Source of the DNA: Parascedosporium putredinis
Taxonomy: Eukaryota; Ascomycota; Sordariomycetes; Microascales; Microascaceae
Assembly: GCA_949357655.1 (NCBI GenBank)
Contig: CASHTG010000001.1
Span: 2,294,001 to 2,358,000 of the forward strand
Reading direction: 5' to 3'
Length of the DNA: 64,000 nucleotides
Shown here: in pieces, positions 47,091-57,909 of the stretch
Numbering within the stretch: the first letter of the stretch is position 1
Layout: every line of letters starts with the position of its first letter
Made by a program: the position numbers and the translations under genes
The notes under the pieces: generated by a model
Told to the model about the DNA's origin: nothing
The model's input: only the letters and a program-made list of their open reading frames with translations
Database searches by the model: none

Positions 47091-48563
47091 GTCCGCTACC
47101 CGGATTCTAGCGCGGGGCCGTGGAAGCTGGATTCCCCAGCGATGACCGCCGTCGGCAGTCTTTCTGCCCGCCTGCTTCACGTCGCTATCTAGCTTGCACT
47201 CTCTGCGGACGCCTCCTTGTTGGTAGGCGTCGCTGGATAGAGGGCCCTGCTCTCTAGCCCACGGCTCTGGTCGATCGCCGTGGTGGCGCTTCGGTGTCAT
47301 CGTAGCGTGGGTTTTTTCTCTTATTCTTCTCATTATTGGCCAGGGTAGAATTTGTTTGGTGGCACTCAACGACGGGACGGCGTGTTTTCCCGGGAACGGA
47401 GTCCAAGTTGACTTGTAACACTGCGGGTTTGTACACTTGTGGATTCAATGTTGTGTTTAAAAAGAAAAGCTGTCATCCATGTAAGAGATCCGGAATGAAC
47501 TGAAGAGTATGGTGGGCGGGGGCGGCTGTCTAGAGCGTCATTGTATTGTTTAACGCACTAGGTAACGCCGCGGGCTGCAAATCTATGCTGCGGAAAGTAT
47601 GTTCAGAAATAGTTTGAAAGCAAGTGTCTTTCGTCGTAGTCGCAAGACACAGGCTTTGCCCCTGATTATACTCTTTCCAATGTTGTCAATGGGCGACTGA
47701 TCGCGCACCTCCCGACTGCAAGTCTACATGTACTTTGCTACGTCACTCCCTCAAGCTCCGTTCTGTGGTGTCACCAGGGGCGCATGTAGGCTTCGAGCTG
47801 AGCTTTGACCCCGCCCTGAGCATCTTCCATCGTAACCTAGCGGGAGCAGTGCGTCGTATGAACAGTCCGTTGCCGGACAGATAGTCTTGATTGTGACCCT
47901 CAAAGGGTAGAGAGACATATAGATATATATATGTGTACGTATAAGACAAGACAATCCCTTGTAATTGGGGGCTACTCTTACCCTTTTCCCTTCCTCTTTT
48001 CCTTTTTGTATTCCTTTTTCCGGCCCGACGTCCTTCTTTACCCTTTTCTCCCGTAGATCATCAGTCATGACAAGTAGTGTCTAAGAAAGCCCTAACAAGA
48101 ATGGGGTGAATACATAGTGGTGAAGGAGAGAGAAGGGGAAGAAGAAAGGGAAGAGAAGGCGCCCTCGGCAGTGGCCATTGGACTCCGAGATTATGGTGTA
48201 GACTTGCGCAAGCAATCAAACAGCAAGAGGAGAAATGGTTGGAACGGAGAAAGGGGGAGGGGAAGGTAGAGAGTGAGGGAAAGGGGGAAAAAGGGGTGGT
48301 AAAAGAGGAATCGATTTTGCGGTTGGCCTGCCTGTTGTTTTGCGCCGGTATCGCACTCCGAATATTGGTTTCGGCCCCTGAAATTCTTATAACGTGATGA
48401 TGTCTGCCCTGGCTGGTATCCGAGATATAATAGAAGAAAAAAATTGACGACGTCATCATTAGTTCCAAAGACTCCGACTCCGGTGATAATTTCCGTTGAA
48501 GCTTCTCTCTCCCATGTTTTGTTCCCTTTGATAGTGTTTAAAAAATGTCATGCCGACTCTATC
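47091..48563. other. convergent 3' spacer
   Basis: The spacer lies between the stops of TVP15 (+) and SRE (-). It contains purine-rich tracts (48116-48300) and a TATATATATG run near 47921-47932. No gene is seen. Confidence 0.6.
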
Positions 48564-50451
48564 TCAACTGAGTTCGGCCAACTCTCTTTCTTTCTGAGCG
48601 AGCAACTCTCGCATCATCTCTGCTTCGCGGCGAATGGCTTCTCTTCGACCTTCTTTAACAGATTCTCTCTCCGAACTCGCTTCTTGGGCATATGCCTGTA
48701 GGTTCGGCGAGTAATGGGAGCTGCTCGAGGCTGTTGGTGGTCCGGGATGAGAGGTGAACCCGGCCGCGCTATGCGGTGATCTAGCGGTTGAATGGTAAAA
48801 GTCCCTCCTATGTTCGTAGTCACTGGCCTCGATCGCGCTTTCGTTGGTAGGATTAAGAATGGAAATGATCGAGGTTACTCGCTTGTTCGCCTCGTGGGCA
48901 ACATCTGGTGAGGTCGGCAACTCGGGCCCTGTGGCTGAAAAAGACCGTTTACGGGAAGAGAGGAATGAAGCCGGTGAAAGGGACGGTTGCCGCTCTTCGG
49001 TCGATGCGATAGATGCCAATGATGCGAGTCGATTGTCTTCATTGACGTACATGGGGATACCATGCTGTGGACCATGCGGGCTTCGATAGGCCGCGGGATC
49101 GGTGGGAGGGACGGGCGAGTGTTGGCTGCCGGGGATGGCGTATCCTGACCGGGAGTCGATGGCGAGGGGTTGGTCGGGACGCCTACGCAGCCCTAGGTTG
49201 ACGGACCCGTCGGCGTTCATGGTTCCGCGCTCGGGAGTCCCTTCCTCGCTACGTGTGGAGCCTTCCATCTCGACGCTATCGGTATCATCTTGGGCAGCTA
49301 TAACGCGCTTTCTACGCTTGATGGTTGGCTTCTTCATGGTAACGGGACGGTGCACGCCATGGAGCTTGTAATAAAGGCCTGCCGCGGGTTAGTTCACATT
49401 GCCTCCTTGCTAACATGTCCCGATAGGGAAGGATAGGGAAGGATAGGGAAGAAGAGGGTCAAAGGGAAAGAGAAAAAAGACTTGACGAACCACAGGCGTT
49501 GCATATCGTGTGACCGCTCTCATCTCTTCTCCAGAGAGGGGTGATGGTTGTGGCGCAGTTTTGACAGGCAATAACCATGGGAGTATTGCTCGGGTGCTGG
49601 GGTTGTGCCCTGAGGGCTGCAATATCAATGGGCCTGGACTCGTCGGGCTCCTGAACAGCCTTCTCAGCCGCCTTACAACTAGGCCCTTGACCCTTGACAT
49701 TGAGTTGGGCCCGTTTCGCGATCCTGTTGTTGTACGCAGGGCAGCCATTGCAACCATCAGCACCGCCTGTTCCATTACAGCGACCGCCTCCCGGACAGGT
49801 TCCTGTTGGTGCTTGGTCCGCCGCGACGTACGTCGCCCCGCTCACGCTTTTCCCGGTTTTCGCCGGCGCCGGCGAGGAAGCCGCCGGTTTTGTGGGAGAT
49901 TGGCGGGGTTCTGAAGGGAGGCCAGCACCGGTGCGATTCAGCTTCGTCGGGCGCGCTGTATTCCTCGCTTTCTGGTAGAGACCGCACGCATTGCAAATGG
50001 TAGCGCCTTGGGGAGATCTTCTCCACAAGGGGGTTCGGGTCGTGCCGCAGTTACTGTTTAACTTGTCAGCCACATCAACCTTGATCAGGGCTCCTTTCAA
50101 AATGGCGTAAGAGAAGGCACCAGTCACGCAGTGTCTGAGTTTCACCTACCTGCAAACCTGGCCTGTCTGGCTCCCGTTCGCTCCCTTCTGCTGAGATGCT
50201 CGGTCTCGGGAAGGCGTGCCCTCAAGTTTTGTAGGGCTGTCGATGGGCGGTGACCCAGCGGATCTCGCATCGCCGTGGGTCGGGTTCATTGCGTGGGGTT
50301 GAGATGATGTGGTGATCGCTCGATGAGGGGGATTGGGCGACGGGTTGCCGTTGCTTGTCATGTATCGGTCTCGAAGGCAGAGCCGTTCGAGGGGGAGGCC
50401 TTGGTTCGTGGCCCGCGATGAAGTAGGCCGATATTCCTCAGACATCGCCAT
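48564..50451 (-). CDS. sre: SRE-type GATA repressor of siderophore and iron-uptake genes
   Basis: SRE/SreA/Urbs1 proteins repress siderophore synthesis and iron uptake when iron is sufficient, binding GATA sites. Three exons (50150-50451, 49491-50053, 48564-49378) give exactly 559 residues with no frame break. Finger 1 is split by intron 1 (VC|SNCGTTRTPLWRRSP, ATICNACGLYQKARN). Finger 2 is split by intron 2 (ACQNCATTITPLWRRDESGH, TICNACG|LYYKLHGVHRP). Between them lies the diagnostic iron-sensing Cys-rich region CPGGGRCNGTGGADGCNGCP. The basic patch KKPTIKRRKR follows finger 2 and a C-terminal heptad region (REAIRREAEMMRELLAQKER) can dimerise. The start is the ATG at 50451; a second in-frame ATG lies at 50445, and upstream codons in frame are non-ATG. 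The 5.6 kb gap upstream is unusually long for this genome. Confidence 0.95.
49432..49455. repeat. GATAGGGAAG decamer tandem in SRE intron 2
   Basis: Between two and three tandem copies of a 10-base unit containing GATA lie within the second intron (49379-49490) of the SRE gene. They are too few to call a satellite. Each copy contains a GATAG word on the top strand. Confidence 0.8.
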
Positions 50452-53400
50452 TCGCAGCGTGCTCCTCGAAACAAGCCCGGAGGATGATGGGAAAGGAAGC
50501 CGGGAGGGTGGTTGGTTTGTGGCGAATCGAAGGCTCTCTGTTCGCAAAACTCGTTCACTTGGGACAACCGACGGAGACCAGTATCCGAGCGAGAGGCCCT
50601 ACAGGGCTATGAAAAAGAGGGTAAGCCCTCGGCGGGCCTTGACTAGGTATCGGTATCCGGTCGACGGGGCGGCTAGCCTTGGGAGGGTTGATGGGTGCGG
50701 TCAAGCAGAGAAGGGCGTGGCTTATCTGATGGAGAAGGGGGACCCTTGATTGATCCCCGTGTTCCTAATCGAAGGACTCTCTCGCCTTCTCACGCATGCA
50801 CACAGCACAGTGTAACGGGGCGCAGACAGGTGGGGGCAGCGTATCGCAGCCGTAGGCAAACGGTAATGCCCTGTCCAGGCTCAGACCACGCAGGAAGGTA
50901 GGGATAAAGGAGACTTTAGAGGGGCAAATACAGGCAAAGGCAAGGTGAACGACTTCTTCAATGGCTGTGGGCTCTGGCCCTTTCGGGATGTGTCAGCCAA
51001 CACGAGTGGCGGGCCGGGAGTATTGCCAACTCCCAGAAGACACTCGGAAGGGGCAGTGATTGGCAGAGCTACGGTGTGCGAACAGGCTGTCGGACCGGAA
51101 CGAGGTCGAACGGTGAAGGCTGGCTGACGGTCACTGGGTGTCCTGTTTGGACCCCTTTTCTCTTTCGGACAGGAGCGGGCCTGTAACTGATGGGAGTTGT
51201 GTGCAGAAGGGCGATACTGTCACGCCTTGGTAGGCATGATGCAGTCGACGGAGAAAAAAATTAAAATAAGAAAAAAGTCCCCTGGGACGGTGGGAGGAGG
51301 AGGGGGAGGCCGGGGTTTCGCTTGTGAGGGAGCGTCACCTCGCTGGACGGGCGGGGCGGATGTGAGGATACTGTCGAGGATTTCGTCTGGGTCGCTCCCC
51401 GGAGTTGAATTAGGATGCGTGGTCGAGAACGGGGAAATGGGTGCCAGTTGCTTCTTGGGTCAACGTTGCGGAACGGTGCAAGGGAGCGGCTGTGGTGTGC
51501 GTGCGTGGGAATGTGTGTGTGGCGCCTGGTGATGTGGTGGCCTGGGAGTGGGCAAAGGAGCCGGAGGTGACGAAGGCTCCCGGAGGGTTGGGATCAGCGA
51601 TTTTGTGGAAGCGACTGGTGGAAAGTCAAGGAGACGATTTGACGTTGACGATTTTAGCTGACCAGGGTTGGTTCTGTGGAAAGGGAGAGAGGGTGCAGGG
51701 GTTGTCGAATCGGCCGGGGTACAGAGATGGTGCGGTGCAATCCAGGACAGCGGCACACCTGGCCACTCGTTCCTCAAACGAGATTGAGAGAGCACTCAAC
51801 CAAGAGGCTCAGGCTCAACACTAGTCGGAATTTGGGGGCGGCTGCAGGTGAGCAGGATCAAACGCCCCGGGAAAGAATATCAATCGCAGCGGTCCTAATT
51901 TGGGTACCGACCGTACCTCGGGCGACAAGGTAAGGAAGGGCTTGGGGCTGAGGATTAGGGAGACCACGAGTGGTCGAAAGGAAGAAATCGATCAATGCAA
52001 GATGTTGGAAGGAAGCGTGTGGCATCGAGATGAGTGTGTGCCAGGGGGTGGAGATATACAAGGGCCAGAGGAGATCTGGTTGGATCACAAGTGTCCGCCC
52101 TTTTTCTTTTTTGTTTTCCCAGTCTCTGGGCAGTGTCTGGGCAGAAGCTCAAGGGAAGGGGAAGCGCGAGAAAGCGACGAGGCAAAAGAGGAAAGTGACA
52201 AGCAAGTCCATCAATGTCACTGAGCCCGGCCACGCACTGGCAAGACTGGGGAGGGGAGAGCGATGTACTCGTGCCTGTTCGTCCGGTTGTGCTCGTTCCT
52301 CCGGGGCCGGGGTGCGAGGTTTGCTGACAATCCACTGACTGTGATTGGCCTGGAGAACAGTTTGGTTTTTGAAAGGCACTAACGTCAGAAGACGTTATAG
52401 AGGTGGAGCGCCATATTTTGCAGGTACTTTGACGCTCGAGACAAACTTTTGCGCCTTTTGGTCCCTTGGCTTTTGGTGGGGGCGATCAGATGCCATCAAC
52501 GAACTGCAAGAAATGACCTTTTTGATGGATCAACCAAGCGTGGAGCGATGGAAGGATCCATTCCATCAACGAGTGCAGACAAGACTAAGAAAATGAATCC
52601 CGGCCTCTCCGCATAGTGGTCCAACGTCGCCGTTCTGGATGATGCCGAAGAACTCCTTAGATCATGACTACAGGTCGGACTCGACCAACGCGCACCAGCC
52701 AGCTCTGAAGGATCGCCCTCAGTAAGCAACCCACTTGGTTAGTGTATACTCGACTGCGAAAGAATTCCCGCCAGCAGGACGGCATTCATACCCTTGGGCG
52801 ACAGGGTCTGGTACGGTAACACGTCATAATACCTGCCTCGTCCATGTATTATTAGTGTAGTGTAGTCTCCATTCTCTTGGGAATGGTTAGTTGTGGGGTT
52901 CTCGGAGATTCCGGTCAAGCAATGTCTGGTGCCTGCTTGGCTCAGTCTCTCTCATCCATCATGCCGTCGTGTGTACATAGTGTACAAATGCCTGCTTGTT
53001 CCTTCTGATACGGTACCGGCGCTGGCTTTTCTTCTTCTTCCATTTTTTTCTTCTTAATTTGTTTTGTTTAAGGTTACTCAGGCCCCTCCCCTCTAAAAAA
53101 TACCGGAGCTAACACCTTCTAGGCAGGTCTAGCAACAGAAGGGTGCGTCAGAGGGTAGGAGAGCAGCAAGCGGGTGACTGAGTCTCGATGTGCGTGCGTG
53201 TGTGCGGGTGTGCACACACATCCACGCCTCCAGCCTCCATGTATGTAGTGGAGGGGAGTGAGTCGATCGTCAGCCACAGGCGTGAAGTTGAAGATAACAG
53301 CCAAGTGCTTCAGCGTTTCATGACAGCCGGTTGGCCTAAGCCGGGTCCATCGTGGCGAGAGGAAGGAGGATAAGGCTGACTACACTGGATGGATGCATTG

Positions 53401-53760
53401 TCATCTCAAAGTATGTATAGAGGTACCCGAACAAGGAAACGAGATCAGAGCAACAGGAGAGGGAAAAAAGTGTTATGCGATGTCCTTATTAGGAAATCGG
53501 CTCCAGAGCCACATGTAGAAAGGCTGGCCCATTGGGTTGAGACAAGTCAACGCCGCGGAATATGCACGAAGTCTAAACTACCCATATTGGAACGATTAAG
53601 GTCGGGGACGGTTAGATTATTATACCGACTGGTCTCAAAATGTAATAAATGAGAATTCACACTGAGCAATTGTCGGAACAACCACCGTTTAGAGAAATTG
53701 GGCGGCAATGTTGACTTAAAACCACATATGCTACTTGCACCATTGATGGTTAACATGGCT

Positions 53761-53805
<45 letters not shown>

Positions 53806-56031
53806 AAAAAAAAAGAAAGAAAAAAAAAAAGAGGAAGCTAGAGTTCCCCCATGTCGCTTGTTGATCCAAGAAATATCTCATTCTCACTCTCACCGCCGCT
53901 TCCTCGACAAGATCAGTGTGCAATCGCGCCTATTGCTACTACCTCCCAGGCTGGCTACATTTCAAGTTGACCAGGGGCTGGGGCATCAGGGCAGTTTCCG
54001 ATTTCCCCGTCCACGGCAGCCACACTGCACCTCTGCATGCTCTCCTTGTCTATACCCTGTCCCTCCTGTGCTAGGTGGCTGCCTTTTGGGGGTTGACGCA
54101 GCTCCCGCGCTTCGAGTGCGACATCCGTCAGCCGGGCTATGACTGTGGAAGTTCAGACAACCAACAAGTGATCTATTACATCCCACCCAGTCGAGGCTGA
54201 AAGGGGGCGCTCTATTACCCTGTTTATGCTTTTCCGATTTTTATCGTTCTATCGTTCTTGCGCCATAATATATAAAGTACAGTGCTCTCAATCAAGTACA
54301 AGTAATGTTACTTATAAACCTACCTGTAGCGTCAGGATCATTCTCATTTCTGGGCACAGGGATCCGTCAATAATATAGTGTAGTGCACCTTGAGCTGGAG
54401 GCACCCTCAAAGAGAGGACAAGCCTGATTCCCATGACGCCATCAAACTAGGTTTTCCCTTTCGGTCGGGTTTGGGGCTGAAAACGAGCAACAGGACGCCT
54501 CGCTTTTCTGCTGACACCGACAGGGGTCATGATATCGATCGGATAATCTATGCTGTATTGAACAGAGCGCGCACTCGAATCACTGAGGGGGCAAACACAA
54601 TAGATGCTGTTGTCCTACCCCAGATCGGGCCTGGATAGGGGGTACCAAAACTTGGGCGATGAAGGGCTGGGCAGATGCGTGAGGTGGAATGGTTCGATTA
54701 ACAAAAGGAGTCTATGATCCCTCTCCGACATGTCAGCGATGCTTAACCTCCCAAGGAACCAAGCGCCCTGCTAGCATCGGAGACTGGATTTCGGGAACAC
54801 TGGACGGATTGCTCGATGCTCAGGCCAGCCATCCGTCAAAACGGCAGTTCTCATGTGCTCTTCTACCTTGTGCTACATTGATCATCGATGCACGAAGTAA
54901 GATACACCCCATCACCCCTCCTTTTTCTCCTTTCAGCACGGCGTTGCTACCCGCTACATTGTGGTGAGCCCCCTTGGCCCCCGGAGGAAGGCTCATGTAA
55001 TAATTGACAATCCTCTCAGATGGGTCCGAGATCATTTGATGTTTGCTTGTGAGCCTGCGCAATGTGGGCATTAGCCTCCATCGAGGTCCCATCGCCGATA
55101 CCCACCCTCAAAGCTCAACCCCAATCAAATGCCGAGCTCCGATAATCTCTTGATCCACCCTCAGAGTCCCCCGCCCGAGATGTCAGTTGGATCAATTGGC
55201 AAGTTTAAGCGGGAGAAGAAGTCTTCAAGGTCGGTCCTTCGGTCTGAAAAAGGTTGGATTTGGATTTGGACTTGGATGTGGATTCCCATTCCATGACACA
55301 GTGTGGCTTGACAAGTACACACTTGGGTTACCAGTGCAAGTCATAGTGGAAAAGTAGTATTGTCTGCGAGGAGCGACAGAAGACACAGAAGAGGGGAAGC
55401 TCAAGAATCTAATACTATTACGCGAATCTGCTCCTAGCGCACCTCAACTGATCAATATGCAGGGATTTCCTTTTCGGAGGGGACCCAATTCCATCTGGTG
55501 CTCCAGAGGCCGGCTTGTTCTGCTGAAACCGGCGTGAGAGGCTTCGTCAGCTCCGCACAAAATCCTACTCCTTCTAGCGGGGATATTCCCTAATACATCC
55601 ATTCCATTCCATCAAAATTATTGAGCGGATCGATCAAACTGATTGATGCCCGCCTCTTGCTCTTGCAGCAGGAAGACGTGACACCCATCCATCCCCCGCC
55701 ATCAGCCTCTGGCGCACGTTTTCGCACCAGCGACCAGGTCACCTTCTTCTATTATTACCTTGTTCGTCTACCGATTGAAAAGCCTAAACCCACTAGTGCT
55801 TGCTGCCCCTGTAGGTACTTTGACATCAAATCTGAGTATGTTGGCCTCTATTATCTCATCGTGGATGGCTATACCTACCTCAAATAACGAGATGAGATAG
55901 GGATGCTGATGAGATGTAACACTAGGACAGGCAAAACGAGGATGCGAGTGATAAAAGACGCACCTCTCATCTGAAAAGAAAGTTTTTCAACAAAAGGCAG
56001 AAATAAGCACAAGGTTGCTTTTACCTTTTTA
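50452..56031. other. 5.6 kb gene-poor divergent spacer upstream of SRE and PPM1
   Basis: No domain-bearing frame is seen on either strand. The part next to SRE (50452-52400) is purine-rich on the top strand, so pyrimidine-rich in the SRE sense, with many short frames that could be leader uORFs. Further on are a GATCCA/TGGATC patch (52520-52565), a (GA)n tract (53763-53798), TATATAAAG near 54269-54277 and a CCATTCCATTCCATC tandem near 55601-55615. It may hold a long SRE leader, iron-responsive regulatory DNA or noncoding RNA. Confidence 0.5.
53763..53798. repeat. (GA)n microsatellite followed by A-rich tract
   Basis: About 18 GA units run into an A/G-rich tract to about 53833. The repeat lies in the spacer between SRE and PPM1. 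Confidence 0.95.
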
Positions 56032-57235
56032 ATGGCTGCCCCTCGCTGCCTAACCTACTCCAAGCTCGGGGATCCGGGGCGGTGGAAGAGGTTTTCGGCG
56101 TGGGCGCGGTGGTGGCAGTGGTGGTCCCTCATCTGGCCGTGGAAACCAAGATGAGATTGTGCAAGGCACCGACACCGATGCTGCCGTTTCACGGCAAAGC
56201 GCCGTAGACCTCGGGTATCTCGAGGACCCGTTTACACGGTTCTTTGTTCAAGATTCCCATGGCCCCGGTGGTGGTCGGCGACTCCCAATTATCAATCGAG
56301 GTGCGCAGAGACGATCTTGAGACTAGTTTCCACTAGATGGGGAGGAGGAAGAGGAGGGAAGGGATTTTCACTCACCTAGATGTCCTCTAGGAACGTATAC
56401 GAGGACCATGGCGGTGGATACCCTCATCGACAGCTTCCTAAGGCCGGATAACCCTGACGAAGCTCCCCGCCAGATTGTGTCGCTGGGCGCGGGTAGCGAT
56501 ACTCGCCCATTCCGCCTTTTTCAAAGGGACAGCACAAAGGGCTCGTCTATCACGAGATAGATTTCCCCGCGGCGTGCGCAAGAAAGCTGCGTACCGTGCA
56601 GGCCATCCCATTGCTGCGAGCCGTGCTTCCTGACCCTTCGGAGCCCGAACACGGATCATGGAATGCGCACCCCCAAGCGGAGGTGAATACTGGTGCCACG
56701 GGATTGACCTTCGCAGCCTTATCCAGGCGGGGAGGAAGGGGCCAGGTCGAGCGTGCCCGGGCTAAGGACCGACATCCCCACACTCCTGGTGTCCGAGTGT
56801 TGTCTGTGCTACCTTGAATCGTCCGAGGCAGAGCTAATCATAAGGTGGTTTACGGACAAGATCCCCAACATCGCAATACTAATCTACGAGGCAGTTAGGC
56901 CCGATGACGCCTTTGGGAAGATGATGGTGTCTAATCTTGCGGCAAGACGAATCCGCATGCCGACCCTTGAGAGGTATAGGGAGCCAGGTGACCAGCTCAA
57001 GAGGCTAAAGGACGCTGGCTTCTCCACAGTCAAAATTTTGACCGTCCACGACATCTTCGAGTCGTGGATACCTCGGGAAGAGAAGGCCCGGCTTGATGCT
57101 TTGGAAGGTCTTGACGAGGTGGAGGAGTGGATCCTTCTTGCCAATCATTATATTGTTGCGTGGGGTTGGACTGGGGCTGGGTTTAGCATGGGTGATGAGA
57201 ATGGTGGCATGCAACGGCGACGGCCAATTGATTGA
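56032..57235 (+). CDS. PPM1: leucine carboxyl methyltransferase 1 (PP2A methyltransferase)
   Basis: Ppm1 methylates the C-terminal leucine of the PP2A catalytic subunit using S-adenosylmethionine, controlling B-subunit assembly. Exons are 56032-56300 and 56391-57235. The N-terminus (MAAP, SLPNLLQARGSG) leads into an RG-rich stretch, then QGTDTDAAVSRQSAVDLGYL and RRLPIINRGTYTRTMAVD, the usual start of the family. The SAM-binding motif is VSLGAGSDTRPFRL, followed by YHEIDFPAAC, WCHGIDLRSL, PTLLVSECCLCYLES and the C-terminal HDIFESWIPREEKARLDALE, LDEVEEWILLANHYIVAWGW. Five base losses (two in exon 1 near 56043 and 56075; three in exon 2 near 56545, 56695 and 56745) give 372 residues. The next gene, SPT3, starts 674 bases downstream on the same strand. 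Confidence 0.93.
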
Positions 57236-57909
57236 TAAGACCCTTTGCTCACCAAAAACGGAGAGATAATCAGAGAGATACCTGACGTAAAATTCTCTTG
57301 GCCCTGGTAAACCCCCGCCCTTGTAGCATCCCTCCTTGGCACCAAAAAATTAGATCTAAATTTCATCATCTAATGATGGTGATCTCTCGCCCTACTCTAC
57401 CAACTTTTGTCAAGAAAATGGAGACAAAGGCTTCTCGGACAGAGATATAGCCGATTCTATCGATCAATGTGAATACGCGGATCGCAGGACCTCCAGGCGG
57501 GCCGTGGCTAAGACCACTTGTCACGTGATCACGTGAGTGGCGCCACGCACCTCACTTCGAGAATGAGGCTCCGAGGTCTTTGAGGGGGCGCCAGGGGAAT
57601 GAACCGCCGCCGCGTCGAGGTGTGGCTGGGTGCACAATCACTTGCAAGATCCCTCTCAGCCACCGAACAGAGCATACGCCATCCATTGATTCCCCAGCCC
57701 TCAATAAGTTGATAGTTTGCATAATCGTTTGTCTCTCGCCTGTTGTCGTCTAAGCCCATTGTTACTTCTGCCAGGGAATAATATCCTTTTTATCTATTTA
57801 TCCATCTTGATCTTTCTCTTCTGCTAAACTAAGTTCGAGTAACAAATCTCCACCACTAAACCTACCAACTTGAGCCTCTGCCTGGAGTACAGGCTCTCTA
57901 TACGCCACC
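57236..57909. other. PPM1-SPT3 spacer (SPT3 promoter)
   Basis: The spacer holds the tandem TCACGTGA sites described separately and a T/C-rich leader (CTTTTTATCTATTTATCC-like at about 57786-57806). No coding region is seen. Confidence 0.65.
57521..57536. promoter_or_regulatory. tandem TCACGTGA (CACGTG E-box) sites upstream of SPT3
   Basis: Two TCACGTGA octamers abut head to tail at 57521-57528 and 57529-57536, making a perfect 16-base palindrome 374 bases upstream of the SPT3 start codon. CACGTGA is the core bound by Cbf1-type and related bHLH factors in fungi. Which factor binds is not known. Confidence 0.6.
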
